Shown here: piece after piece, positions 16,403 through 24,978 of the stretch
Position numbering within the stretch: position 1 is the stretch's first letter
Layout: the number at the start of each line of letters is the position of its first letter
Assembly: GCF_002786295.1 (NCBI RefSeq)
Contig: NZ_PGTC01000009.1
Span: 496,001 to 560,000, forward strand
DNA: 64,000 nucleotides
Source: Pseudooceanicola marinus
GTDB taxonomy: Bacteria; Pseudomonadota; Alphaproteobacteria; Rhodobacterales; Rhodobacteraceae
Direction: 5' to 3'
Translations under genes and position numbers: made by a program
Notes under the pieces: generated by a model
The model's input: the letters and a program-made list of their open reading frames with translations, nothing else
Told to the model about the DNA's origin: nothing
Databases searched by the model: none

Positions 16403-17185
16403 TTGAAACGTATTGAGAGCCTGCGGCGCGGCCTGAGCGTGATGGACCTGCTGCAGGGCAGCGGGCCGCTGAGCCTGGCCGAGTTGGCGCGGCAGAGCGG
16501 GTTGGCCAAGGCCACGCTGCTGCGCATCCTGCTGACGCTGGAGGAGGCGGGGCATGCGCGGCGCGGACTGGCCGACGGGTTGTGGCATCCGGGCGCACAA
16601 GGCGTCCACGGACCGGCGCCGGAACGGCGTCTGGCGCAGATTTCCGGCCCGCCGCTGGACCGGCTGTGCCAGAAGGTGCTCTGGCCCTCGGACGTCGGCG
16701 TCTACGACACGCGCACGATCCGCGTGCTGGAAACCTCGCGCCGCATGTCGCCCTTCCTGGTCAACCGGGTGGTCAACTACGGCATACATGTCCTGCCCTC
16801 GGCCATGGGCCGCGCTATCCTCGCCTGGAGCCCGGAGGCGGAGCGGGAGGCGATCCTGGACGACCTGCGGAAAAGCGACGAACCGCACGACCGCCTGGCG
16901 GCCCATCCCGACAAGGTGGCCCAGCTGATCGAGGAGACCCGCGCCCGCGGCTATGCCACGCGCCACCCGGGCTATTTCGTCAACGTCCGGCGGGAGGCGC
17001 TGGTGTCCGCCATCGCCGTGCCGGTGCTTTCGCAGGGCCGGGTGATCGCGGCGGTAAACCTGTCCTGGGTCCTCAGTGCCCAGTCCGAAGCCGAGTTCGC
17101 TACCGCCCATCTGGAGGCTCTGCGGGATGTGGCGCAGGAGATCGCCTCGGCCTGGGAAGAGGGGCAGGGGGCGCCTGCCGGCTGA
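16403..17185 (+). CDS. IclR-family transcriptional regulator
   Basis: A 260-residue regulator. The N-terminal winged helix reads LRRGLSVMDLLQGSGPLSLAEL then ARQSGLAKATLLRILLTLEEAGHARR, and the C-terminal ligand-binding part has the IclR pattern LPSAMGRAILAW, TRARGYATRHPGY and ISAIAVPVLSQGRVIAAVNLSW-like strands. The TTG at 16403 is preferred because GGAGG is spaced 6 bases ahead; the frame stays open to a GTG at 16337, but that GTG lies just before the inverted repeat and would place the operator in coding sequence. Divergent from the TRAP/sulfatase operon, which it probably controls. Confidence 0.85.
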   Translation: MKRIESLRRGLSVMDLLQGSGPLSLAELARQSGLAKATLLRILLTLEEAGHARRGLADGLWHPGAQGVHGPAPERRLAQISGPPLDRLCQKVLWPSDVGVYDTRTIRVLETSRRMSPFLVNRVVNYGIHVLPSAMGRAILAWSPEAEREAILDDLRKSDEPHDRLAAHPDKVAQLIEETRARGYATRHPGYFVNVRREALVSAIAVPVLSQGRVIAAVNLSWVLSAQSEAEFATAHLEALRDVAQEIASAWEEGQGAPAG

Positions 17186-17269
17186 GCGGCGGAGGGGGTG
17201 ATTGCACCTACCGGTGCGGGCGATAGACTGCGCCCGGGTCCGGACGGCGGGCCGCGCAGGGAGTGCACC

Positions 17270-17983
17270 ATGCTGATACATGCCGGAGCCGATCGCAGCG
17301 TCTCGGTCGATCTGCGCCTGGCGGTCTGGCTGGCCCTGGCTGCGGGCGCCGTGAATGCCGCGGGGTTCCGCGCCCTGGGCTATTTCTCCGCCAACATGAC
17401 GGGCAACGTGTCGACGCTGTCGGACATGCTGGCCCTGGGTCGGATCGGCACCGCGCTCTGGTTCTTCCTGCTGGTGCTGGCCTTCGTCCTGGGGGCCTTC
17501 GTTTCTGGCCTGCTGATCGAGGCGGGGCATCGGCGGCGCATCCGGGGCATCTATGCCTTCAGCATCCTGCTGGAGGCGGCGCTGCTGGTGGTGCTGGCGC
17601 TGATGGATCTCTACTGGTCCGTGGCCTTTGCCGGGCACGTGATGCTGATCGGTCTCAGCGCGCTGATGGGGTTGCAGAACGCGGCCACCACGCGGATTTC
17701 CGACGGGCGGGTGCGCACCAGCCATGTCTCGGGTATCGCCACAGACATCGGGCTGGAACTGGCCGCCCTGGCCAGCCCCGGCGCGGCCCCCCATGACACC
17801 CGCCGCCTGGTCGCGGCCCGGCTGGGGTTGCACCTGGCGACCCTGTTGGCCTTCTTCGGCGGTGGTCTGGCGGGCGTCTGGGGTTATGAGCTGACGGGCC
17901 CCGTGGTCTTCCTCGCCGTGGCGCTGCTGCTGTTCGCGCTGGCGGTGCCGCAACTGCGGCGCAGCTTCGCGCCCGAGGGCTGA
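17270..17983 (+). CDS. DUF1275 (YoaK-like) membrane protein
   Basis: A 237-residue inner-membrane protein with about six hydrophobic segments, recognised as DUF1275 by AAGAVNAAGFRALGYFSANMTGNV near the N terminus and LMGLQNAATTRISDG.RVRTSHVSG in the middle. The function of the family is unknown. Start 17270 has GGGAG 6 bases upstream; the frame is open upstream to 17198. It stands alone between the IclR gene and an amidase on the same strand. Confidence 0.85.
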   Translation: MLIHAGADRSVSVDLRLAVWLALAAGAVNAAGFRALGYFSANMTGNVSTLSDMLALGRIGTALWFFLLVLAFVLGAFVSGLLIEAGHRRRIRGIYAFSILLEAALLVVLALMDLYWSVAFAGHVMLIGLSALMGLQNAATTRISDGRVRTSHVSGIATDIGLELAALASPGAAPHDTRRLVAARLGLHLATLLAFFGGGLAGVWGYELTGPVVFLAVALLLFALAVPQLRRSFAPEG

Positions 17984-18041
17984 GGCGTCCCGAACTGCCG
18001 CGTCGGGTTTTCCTTTTCCTTCCGGGCCCGTTTCCGGCAGC

Positions 18042-19502
18042 ATGGTTGCCATATTTCCCAATGACCGGAGCCGCCCCGTGCCGACACCTGCCTCTTCCCC
18101 GATCTCCGATGCGCCCGAGCTCTGCCGCCTGTCCGCCGCCGAGCTGACCGAGGCCTATGCGGCCCGCCGTCTGTCTCCGGTCGAGGTGACGCGCGCCGCA
18201 TTGGCCCGTGCGGAAGAGGTGCAGGGAAGGTTCAACGCCTTCACCCGGCTGGAGGCCGAAAGCGCCCTGGCTTCCGCTGTCGAGGCCGAGCGGCGCTGGC
18301 AGGCGGGCACGCCCCTGTCGCCCATCGACGGGGTGCCCGGGACGCTGAAGAACCTGGTGGCGACGCAAGGATGGCCGCTGACCCATGGCAGCACCTTGCT
18401 GGACGACACGCCGGCGACCGAGGATGCCCCCTGCGTCGCCCGGCTGCGCGCCGCCGGCATGGTCTTCATCGGCCAGACGACGATGCCCGAGTTCGGCTGG
18501 AAGGCGGTGACGGACAGCGCCCGCGACGGGGTGACCCTGAACCCCTGGGACCCGGCGCTGACGCCGGGCGGGTCGTCGGGCGGGGCGGCGGTGGCCGCCG
18601 CCACGGGCGCAGGCGTGCTGCATCTCGGCACGGATGGGGGCGGCTCAATCCGCATTCCGGCGGCCTTCACCGGCACATCCGGGATCAAACCCACCTTTGG
18701 CCGCGTGCCCGCCGCGCCTCCGTCGCCCTATGGTACCATGGCCCATATCGGCCCCATGGCTCGCCGGGTGGAGGACGTGGAGGCGATGCTGGCCGCCCTG
18801 TCGGGACGTGACCGCCGGGACTGGTATCAGGGCGCAGGGGTCCTGCCGCCGCTCGACCCGGTGACGGCGCGCCCGGAAACCCTGCGCATCGGGGTCTGGT
18901 CCGCCCCGCCGCGCGGGGCCGTGGATCCCGAGGTCGCCGCCTCCCTCAGTACCGCGAGCGCCCGCCTTGCGGCGGCCGGCGCCGTCGTGGAGGAGGTGAC
19001 CCTGCCCATGGCGGATGAGCTTTACGACATCGCCACCTGCCTGTGGTTCAGCGGAGCCCGCGTCAGGCTGGAAAGCTTCGGCCCGCTGGGGGACCTGCCG
19101 CGCGACCGGCTCGACCCGGGCCTTCTGGCGGTGGCCGAGCAGGCGGGCGGCTGGAGCACCTCCGACTACATCCGGGCCATGGGGCGCCGGGCGGCCTTCG
19201 GCGCGCAGATGGATCGGCTGATGGAAGACTATGACCTGCTCATCGCCCCGGGCTGCGCCGTGCTGCCCTTCGCCGCCGGGCAGGAGGTGCCGCCGGACAG
19301 CGGGTTGACGCGCTGGTACGACTGGGCGGGCTTCAGCTATCCCATCAACCTGTCGCAACAGCCCGCCGCCGTGGTGCCCGCCGGGCCGAGCGAGGCGGGG
19401 CTGCCCCTGTCGCTGCAGATCATCGGCGCGCGTGGCGCGGATGCGGACGTGCTGGCCCTGGCGCGCTGGTGGCAGGATCTCGATCCGGCGCATTGCCCGT
19501 GA
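18042..19502 (+). CDS. Amidase (amidase signature family)
   Basis: A 486-residue enzyme of the amidase signature family (amides to acid plus ammonia). The Ser-cisSer-Lys triad is present: K103 in GVPGTLKNL, S178 in TPGGSSGGAA and nucleophile S202 in GTDGGGSIRIPA. Length is normal. An alternative GTG start at 18078 would drop 12 residues. It could be an indoleacetamide-type, allophanate-type or general amidase; GatA is unlikely because gatB and gatC are not next to it. It ends before a hairpin-rich intergenic region. Confidence 0.88.
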   Translation: MVAIFPNDRSRPVPTPASSPISDAPELCRLSAAELTEAYAARRLSPVEVTRAALARAEEVQGRFNAFTRLEAESALASAVEAERRWQAGTPLSPIDGVPGTLKNLVATQGWPLTHGSTLLDDTPATEDAPCVARLRAAGMVFIGQTTMPEFGWKAVTDSARDGVTLNPWDPALTPGGSSGGAAVAAATGAGVLHLGTDGGGSIRIPAAFTGTSGIKPTFGRVPAAPPSPYGTMAHIGPMARRVEDVEAMLAALSGRDRRDWYQGAGVLPPLDPVTARPETLRIGVWSAPPRGAVDPEVAASLSTASARLAAAGAVVEEVTLPMADELYDIATCLWFSGARVRLESFGPLGDLPRDRLDPGLLAVAEQAGGWSTSDYIRAMGRRAAFGAQMDRLMEDYDLLIAPGCAVLPFAAGQEVPPDSGLTRWYDWAGFSYPINLSQQPAAVVPAGPSEAGLPLSLQIIGARGADADVLALARWWQDLDPAHCP

Positions 19503-19821
19503 GCTTGGGCGGGGAGGGGGCGCTGCCCCCTTTGAGCCCTCGCGGGCTCAATTCCCCCCGGTATATTTCCGGCCAACAAATGGACAGGGGCGAGGCGCCC
19601 CGGCTGCAAGGGGCGCGCTTCGGGGCGCTGATCCGTGACGTCAGGGCGTTGCAAGGGGGCCGTGGGAGGTGCAGTCTGGAGTGAACCGGGCGGGGCGCGC
19701 TGCCGCCGCCTTGCGATGCGGCGTGAGGTGGCGAAAAACGGCGATCTGATGCCGCTTGCCATTGGTTTTACCGCTAACATTGGCTATGCAGCCAGCGACG
19801 ACAGCTTTCGGCGAGGGAACG
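19503..19821. other. Intergenic region with two hairpins and a roseobacter-type repeat tail
   Basis: No gene is supported in these 319 bases. Just after the amidase are GGGGGC-GCT-GCCCCC (19516-19530) and GAGCCC-TCGC-GGGCTC (19534-19549), then a C-run and TATATTTCCGGCC. Similar G/C hairpins followed by GAGTATTT occur at 44278-44310. They probably act as transcription-end or mRNA-stabilising elements. No convincing promoter for glk was found. Confidence 0.55.
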
Positions 19822-20715
19822 ATGAAACTGGTTGCTGATGTGGGCGGAACCAACGTGCGCTTCGCGCTGGCCGAGGGGGCGCGGATCCTGCCGCAGACCA
19901 TCCGGGCCTTCCGCAACGATGATTTCGCCACCTTCTATGCCGCGGCCGATCACTACCTGGCCGAGGCCGCGCCCGGAGCGCTGGACCGGGTGTGTGTGGC
20001 CGTGGCCGGCCCGGTGACAGGGGATCATGCCCGGCTGACCAACCGCGACTGGTCCTTCCAGATCGAGCGGCTGATCGAGAACTACGCGCCGGAGGCGCGC
20101 CTGATCAACGATCTTGAGGCTCTGGGCTACTCCGTGCCGTCCCTGTCGGCCGATGGCGTGCGGATGGTGACCGAGGGTACGCCGGCCTGGGGCAACCAGG
20201 CGCTGGTCGCGGGGATCGGCACCGGGTTCAACGTCAGTCCCGTGGTGATCCGTGACGACGGCCCCGTGGTCCCCAAGGCCGAGATGGGCCATGTGCAGCT
20301 GGCCGCCCGTATCCACGAGGCGGTGTCGGCGCGGGCCAAGGGAGCCGCGCATGGATTCGAGACGGTCGAACACCTGTTCTCGGGGCGCGGGTTCGAACGG
20401 CTGTGGCACCTGTCCACCGGTCGTAGCGAGACGCCCGCCAAGCTGATGGGATCGGACGACGCCGAGATGGTGGATCACGTGATCTTCTACGCCGGGCTGA
20501 TGGCCATGCTGGCGCAGGACCTGACCCTGGCCTTCCTGCCGGGGCAGGGGATCCATTTCGCCGGCGGCGTCGCGCGCGCCGTGCTGCAAAACGGCGGCGG
20601 CCCGGCCTTTGCCGAGGCCTATGGCCGACCGCTGGCGCTGGACACCGCCTGGCACGTGCCGGTGAAGCTGATCCTAGATGACACCGCCGCCCTGGCGGGC
20701 TGCGCCGCGGCCTGA
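19822..20715 (+). CDS. glk: Glucokinase
   Basis: A 297-residue cytoplasmic glucokinase (ATP plus glucose to glucose 6-phosphate) of the bacterial Glk group. It shows the phosphate-binding DVGGTNVRFAL at the start, VAVAGPV, the catalytic-Asp loop LINDLEALGYS, the glycine loop GIGTGFNV and the C-terminal HFAGGVAR. GGGA precedes the start at 19822; the frame is open to 19756 but without such a site. It is a single gene, ending 145 bases before the convergent tRNA array. Confidence 0.9.
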   Translation: MKLVADVGGTNVRFALAEGARILPQTIRAFRNDDFATFYAAADHYLAEAAPGALDRVCVAVAGPVTGDHARLTNRDWSFQIERLIENYAPEARLINDLEALGYSVPSLSADGVRMVTEGTPAWGNQALVAGIGTGFNVSPVVIRDDGPVVPKAEMGHVQLAARIHEAVSARAKGAAHGFETVEHLFSGRGFERLWHLSTGRSETPAKLMGSDDAEMVDHVIFYAGLMAMLAQDLTLAFLPGQGIHFAGGVARAVLQNGGGPAFAEAYGRPLALDTAWHVPVKLILDDTAALAGCAAA

Positions 20716-20860
20716 GATTCCTTTGCGGGCGTCCGGGAGGGCGCCCGACGTCCTTCGTACGCTGGCATCCTCCGAGCGCGCTGCCGGACCTCCGCAGAGG
20801 CAAGCAAACCGTAGAGCGATGGTCTGTACGGTGGCGACAGTCTAAGCCTTTGAGAAAAAG

Positions 20861-20935
20861 TGGTAGCCCGTAGGGGAATCGAACCCCTCTTTCCAGGTTG
20901 AAAACCTGGCGTCCTAACCGATAGACGAACGGGCC
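20861..20935 (-). tRNA. tRNA-Glu (UUC), copy 3 of the array
   Basis: 75 bases including an encoded CCA. Seven-pair acceptor stem, D stem GTCT/GGAC, anticodon stem CCAGG/CCTGG with loop TTTTCAA (anticodon TTC) and T arm AGGGG-TTCGATT-CCCCT. Last transcribed of three identical copies; a TTTTTCTC stretch follows its 3' end. Confidence 0.96.
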
Positions 20936-21039
20936 ACGGGACGGTTCAGGGCGCGGGACGCTACGAACCTATGTCGCACAAGTCGCTGCTGTGCCACCTT
21001 ATTCCGACGTGACCTCTTTCTGCGAAGAGGGGCGGAGGG

Positions 21040-21114
21040 TGGTAGCCCGTAGGGGAATCGAACCCCTCTTTCCAGGTTGAAAACCTGGCGTCCTAACCGA
21101 TAGACGAACGGGCC
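21040..21114 (-). tRNA. tRNA-Glu (UUC), copy 2 of the array
   Basis: Identical to the flanking copies over all 75 bases, with anticodon TTC and encoded CCA. It lies one 179-base repeat period from each neighbour. Confidence 0.96.
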
Positions 21115-21218
21115 ACGGGACGGTTCAGGGCGCGGGACGCTACGAACCTATGTCGCACAAGTCGCTGCTGTGCCACCTTATTCCGACGTGACCTCTTTCT
21201 GCGAAGAGGGGCGGAGGG

Positions 21219-21293
21219 TGGTAGCCCGTAGGGGAATCGAACCCCTCTTTCCAGGTTGAAAACCTGGCGTCCTAACCGATAGACGAACGGGCC
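21219..21293 (-). tRNA. tRNA-Glu (UUC), copy 1 of the array
   Basis: Identical 75-base gene with anticodon TTC and encoded CCA. It is the first transcribed copy; a good promoter lies 20-47 bases upstream of it. Confidence 0.96.
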
Positions 21294-21312
21294 GCGCTTG
21301 GCGTGAGGCGGT

Positions 21313-21340
21313 TTCTATGAAATGGCGTGTCCCACTGCAA
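21313..21340 (-). promoter_or_regulatory. Promoter of the tRNA-Glu array
   Basis: On the minus strand TTGCAG (21340-21335) and ATAGAA (21318-21313) are separated by 16 bases, placing the transcription start just upstream of the first tRNA-Glu. Confidence 0.55.
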
Positions 21341-21420
21341 GGGGTTTTTTCACCTGCAAGTGACTTTTTTGGACCGCCCGCCGCCACCGCGCGATCTGCG
21401 CCGCAAGTCCCTGTCTTGAT

Positions 21421-23166
21421 TTATTTTTCCGAGGCGGGCGCGGCGTCTTCCAGGCGCAGCTGCACGCTGCGGCGGCCACCCCAGTCGTTGATCTCCAGCC
21501 GGCCGGCCAGGTGGAAGCTCTGGCCGCCGTGGGACTCCAGCGCCGGACCCAGCGGGCCGTCAAAGGCGCCGAAGCTGATCGCCTCGATCCGGCCGCCCAT
21601 GCCGTCGGAAAAGGCGATCTTCAGGTGGTTTTCCCCGACCCGCTTGGCGAAGGAGATCCGTTGCGCGGGGAAGGCAAAGCGGGGGGCAGGGGCGGCGGCG
21701 CCGTAGGGGCCGGCGGCCTCCAACTGGGCCACCAGTTCCGGGGTCGCGGCGCCGGGCATCAGCAGGCCGTCGACCTTCAGGTCCGCCGGGCCGGCAGTGC
21801 CCGCGCCCTGCTTCTCCAAAAGCTCGGTCAGCCGCGCCATGGCCGGTTCCAGCTGCTCGCGCGTCACGGTCAGGCCCGCCGCCATCTTGTGCCCGCCGCC
21901 CTTCACCAGCAGCCCTTCGGCGGCCAGTTTCTGGATCGAGGCCCCCAGATCGACGCCGGAGACCGAGCGGCCCGAGCCCTTGCCCTCGTCCCCGTCGAAG
22001 CCGATGACGACGGCGGGGCGGTTGGTGGCCTCCTTCAGGCGCGAGGCGACGATGCCGACGACGCCGGGGTGCCAGCCCTCTCCCGCGGCCCAGACCAGCG
22101 GGGCGTCCAGCCCGCGCGCCTCGGCCTGGGCCATGGCGTAGGCGCGCACCTCGGCCTCGATTTCGCGCCGTTCGGCGTTCAGCGCGTCGAGACGTTCGGC
22201 CATGGCCTTGGCCTCCAGCGGGTTGTCGGTGGCCAGGAGGCGCGCGCCCAGGTCTGCGGCCCCGATGCGGCCGCCGGCGTTGACCCGGGGACCTAGCAGG
22301 AAGCCCAGGTGATAGGCCGCCGGCGCCGTGGTCAGGCGCGCCACGTCGGACAGGGCGACCAGCCCGGGCCTTTCGCGCCGCGCCATGATCTTCAGCCCCT
22401 GGCGCACCAGCGCGCGGTTCACCCCCAGCAGGGGGGCCACGTCGGCCACGGTGGCCAGGGCCACAAGGTCCAGCATCCCCATCAGGTCCGGCCCCGCCGT
22501 TCCGTCCGCGCGCATCTGGCGGTTGGCCTCCACCAGCATCAGGAAGACCACGGCGGCGGCACAGAGATGCGCCAGCGCCCCGTCCTCATCCTGTCGGTTG
22601 GGGTTCACCACGGCCACGCAGTCGGGCAGGGTTTCACCGCCCAGGTGGTGGTCGAGGATCACCACGTCACATCCCGCGGCTGCGACAGGGTCGTGGCTGA
22701 GCGTGCCGCAGTCGACGCAGAGGATCAGGTCGTGATTGCGTCCCAGCTCCTGCATGGCAGGCACGTTGGGGCCATAGCCCTCGTCGATGCGATCGGGAAT
22801 GTAGAGGGTCGCCTGTCGGCCCATGGCGCGCAGCCAGTCGATCAGCAGGGCGGCGGAAGAGCCGCCGTCGACGTCGTAGTCGGCGAAGATGGCGATGCGT
22901 TCGCCGCCCTTCACCGCGCGCAGGAAGCGGGCGGCGGCGGTTTCCATGTCCTGCAGGCTGCGCGGATCGGGCAGCAGCGCGCCCAGTTTCGGGTCGAGGA
23001 AGGCCTCGGTCTGGCCGGGTTCGACGCCGCGGCGCGCCAGCACGCGGGCCAGCGGATCGGGCAGGTGATCGGTCTGCACGATGGCTTCGGACAGGCGTTC
23101 GATCTCCGGCCCCGGGCCGACCCAGCGGCGGCCGGTGAGGGAGCGTGAGACGTCGAGAAAATCCAT
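21421..23166 (-). CDS. recJ: Single-stranded-DNA-specific exonuclease RecJ
   Basis: A 581-residue 5'-3' single-strand exonuclease of recombination and mismatch repair. DHH-superfamily motifs are clear: IFADYDVDG (D96, D98, D100), CVDCGT, the DHH motif VVILDHHLGG, then the DHHA1 part GWHPGVVGIVASRLKE and GGGHKMAAG. Length is normal for RecJ. It follows hom on the same strand with a 95-base gap. In other rhodobacters I recall glpX lying between hom and recJ; it is absent here. Confidence 0.95.
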   Translation of the reverse strand: MDFLDVSRSLTGRRWVGPGPEIERLSEAIVQTDHLPDPLARVLARRGVEPGQTEAFLDPKLGALLPDPRSLQDMETAAARFLRAVKGGERIAIFADYDVDGGSSAALLIDWLRAMGRQATLYIPDRIDEGYGPNVPAMQELGRNHDLILCVDCGTLSHDPVAAAGCDVVILDHHLGGETLPDCVAVVNPNRQDEDGALAHLCAAAVVFLMLVEANRQMRADGTAGPDLMGMLDLVALATVADVAPLLGVNRALVRQGLKIMARRERPGLVALSDVARLTTAPAAYHLGFLLGPRVNAGGRIGAADLGARLLATDNPLEAKAMAERLDALNAERREIEAEVRAYAMAQAEARGLDAPLVWAAGEGWHPGVVGIVASRLKEATNRPAVVIGFDGDEGKGSGRSVSGVDLGASIQKLAAEGLLVKGGGHKMAAGLTVTREQLEPAMARLTELLEKQGAGTAGPADLKVDGLLMPGAATPELVAQLEAAGPYGAAAPAPRFAFPAQRISFAKRVGENHLKIAFSDGMGGRIEAISFGAFDGPLGPALESHGGQSFHLAGRLEINDWGGRRSVQLRLEDAAPASEK

Positions 23167-23261
23167 GTCCTGGCCTTCCGCAGCGGAGGTGGCGCCCTGC
23201 GCCTGGTCACCGGGGCGGGCAGTGCCCCGCGCCCCGGTGTCGGTCCCGGCGCAGGGGCGGG

Positions 23262-24563
23262 TCAGACGGTTTCGATACGCAGGGCGACCGGTTCGCCCTC
23301 GACCACGCCGGTGCCGGCCATTCCGGTGATCGCCAGGTCCAATGCCGCGCGCTGGGTCTTGTGGGTGACGATCAGCACCGGCGCGCCGGCACCTTCGTGA
23401 TCGTACTGGCGCATGCGATGGATCGAGACGCCGGATTCGCCCAGGACCGAGGCCACCTTGGCCAGCGCGCCCGGTTTGTCCTGCAGCGTCAGGCGCAGGT
23501 AGTAGGGGGCGGGCGTGTTGGACTGGGCGCCGTCGACTTCGCGCAGGGTCCCGGCCGGCTGGCCGAAGACAGGCAGGCGGAAGCCGCGCGCCACGTCGCA
23601 GATGTCTGATAGCACGGCCGAGGCGGTCGGGCCTTCGCCCGCGCCCGCGCCGCGCAGCACGATCTGGCCCACGGCGTCGCCTTCCAGCACGACCATGTTG
23701 GTGCCGCCGTCCAGCTGGCCCAGGGGGCTGCTGGCGGGCACCAGGCAGGGCGCCATGCGCTGTTCCAGCCCGCGGCCGGTCATCTGGCTGACCCCCAGAA
23801 GCTTGATCTTGAAGCCCATGTCGGCGGCGGCGCGGATGTCGTCCAGGGTGATGCGCTGGATACCCTCCAGCTCCATCTTGTCGAAGGCGACGCGGGTGCC
23901 GAAGGCCACCGAGGCCAGCAGCGCCAGCTTGTGGCCCGCGTCGATGCCGCCCACGTCGAGGTTCGGATCGGCCTCCAGGTAGCCCAGCTTGTTGGCCTCC
24001 TCGAAGAGGGTGTTGTAGCCCGAGCCGGTCGCCTCCATCCGCGTCAGGATGTAGTTGCAGGTGCCGTTCATCACGCCCATGACGCGGGTGATGTTGTTGC
24101 CTGCCAGGCCTTCGGTCAGGGCCTTGACCACCGGGATGCCGCCCGCAACGGCGGCTTCGAAGCGGATCACGCGGCCCGCGGCCTCGGCCGTCTCGGCCAG
24201 TTCCTGGCCGTGGATCGCCAGCATCGCCTTGTTGGCGGTCACCACGTCCTTGCCGGCGGCCAGCGCCGCTTCGGTCGCGGCCTTGGCGGGCCCGTCGGAG
24301 CCGCCCATCAGTTCCACGAAGATGTCCACGTCATCGCGCTGTGCCAGGGCGACGGGATCGTCTTCCCAGGCGTAGTCGTCCAGCGACACGCCGCGGTCCT
24401 TGCTGCGGTTGCGGGCGGAAACGGCGGTAACGGTGATCTCGCGCCCGGTGCGGGCGGTCAGCATCGCGGCCTCCTTGCGCAGGATCTTCAACACGCCGAT
24501 GCCGACGGTGCCGAGGCCGGCAATCCCCAGTCGCAGGGGTTGAGGGCGCAAGCTGTCGCTCAT
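23262..24563 (-). CDS. hom: Homoserine dehydrogenase
   Basis: A 433-residue enzyme that reduces aspartate semialdehyde to homoserine in the threonine/methionine branch. It has the Rossmann start LGIAGLGTVGIGVLKIL, the catalytic region with ANKAMLAIHG and MNGTCNYILTRME, the LxxADPNLDVGGIDAGHKLALLA block and a C-terminal ACT domain (YYLRLTLQDKPGALAKVASVL) for threonine feedback. Start 24563 has GGAGAG ahead; the upstream ATG at 24587 does not. The leader carries two hairpins (24597-24662). Confidence 0.95.
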   Translation of the reverse strand: MSDSLRPQPLRLGIAGLGTVGIGVLKILRKEAAMLTARTGREITVTAVSARNRSKDRGVSLDDYAWEDDPVALAQRDDVDIFVELMGGSDGPAKAATEAALAAGKDVVTANKAMLAIHGQELAETAEAAGRVIRFEAAVAGGIPVVKALTEGLAGNNITRVMGVMNGTCNYILTRMEATGSGYNTLFEEANKLGYLEADPNLDVGGIDAGHKLALLASVAFGTRVAFDKMELEGIQRITLDDIRAAADMGFKIKLLGVSQMTGRGLEQRMAPCLVPASSPLGQLDGGTNMVVLEGDAVGQIVLRGAGAGEGPTASAVLSDICDVARGFRLPVFGQPAGTLREVDGAQSNTPAPYYLRLTLQDKPGALAKVASVLGESGVSIHRMRQYDHEGAGAPVLIVTHKTQRAALDLAITGMAGTGVVEGEPVALRIETV

Positions 24564-24596
24564 GTGGTCTCTCCAGAATTCGTGCAAGGCTATTGC

Positions 24597-24662
24597 TGCA
24601 AGGGCCTACCGCCTTCGCGGTGACCTTGCAACGCGACTCTGCGCCTGTCGGCCCAGACAGGC
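24597..24662 (-). other. Structured leader upstream of hom
   Basis: Two stem-loops lie between the small secreted-protein gene and hom: TGCAAGG/CCTTGCA (24597-24603 with 24624-24630) enclosing CCGC-CTTC-GCGG, and GCCTGTC-N6-GACAGGC (24643-24662). There is no T-run. They may end the upstream transcript or modulate hom. Confidence 0.45.
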
Positions 24663-24696
24663 CCTGTCGGGGTCCACACGGACGGCGGAGGCGATG

Positions 24697-24978
24697 TCAG
24701 GTGTCGAATTCCCGAGCGCGCAGGGCGTCGGCGCGGCGGCGCAGCAGGGCGGCGCGGGCGGCCAGCGCCGCCTCGGGGTTGCTCTGGGGTTCCGCGGCCT
24801 CGGGCGCCTGGGCCAGCAGTTCTGCCGTGGCCATCAGGTCGGGGTAGGGCTGATCCGCGACCGCCGCCTCCTGGCGGGCAACATCCGGGGTGCGGGTGCA
24901 GGCCGTGGCGGAGACGAGCAGGACCGCCGCGGTGGCGGTCAGCAGGCAGCGGGGGAGGGCAGCGGGACGACGGGTCAT
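24697..24978 (-). CDS. Small putative lipoprotein
   Basis: A 93-residue protein with a basic N terminus, a hydrophobic stretch and VSATAC with Cys27 as a possible lipobox, although the -3 residue is Ala rather than Leu. The mature part is Ala/Glu/Arg-rich and ends in a helix (NPEAALAARAALLRRRADAL). No family was recognised. It is divergent from the TetR gene at 25118 and lies upstream of hom on the same strand. Confidence 0.6.
   Translation of the reverse strand: MTRRPAALPRCLLTATAAVLLVSATACTRTPDVARQEAAVADQPYPDLMATAELLAQAPEAAEPQSNPEAALAARAALLRRRADALRAREFDT

Larger units (their letters stand above)
20861..21293. repeat. Tandem 179-bp repeat carrying tRNA-Glu
   Basis: Three tRNA genes are spaced exactly 179 bases apart and the two 104-base spacers (20936-21039, 21115-21218) are identical as read. 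Each spacer carries a hairpin CCTCTT-N6-AAGAGG (first one at 21013-21030). Perfect identity of non-functional spacer sequence points to recent duplication or ongoing gene conversion. Confidence 0.9.

Noticed and set aside
14111-18061. Open minus-strand reading frame of more than 1300 codons covering the TRAP genes, IclR and DUF1275 regions
   Set aside because: It is a GC-rich shadow frame: His/Gly/Arg/Gln-rich with no domain, while the genes overlapped by it have clear motifs in other frames.
20861-21293. Regular repeats with equal spacing, possible CRISPR-like array
   Set aside because: The repeat unit is a tRNA-Glu gene and the spacers are identical, so it is a tandem tRNA duplication.
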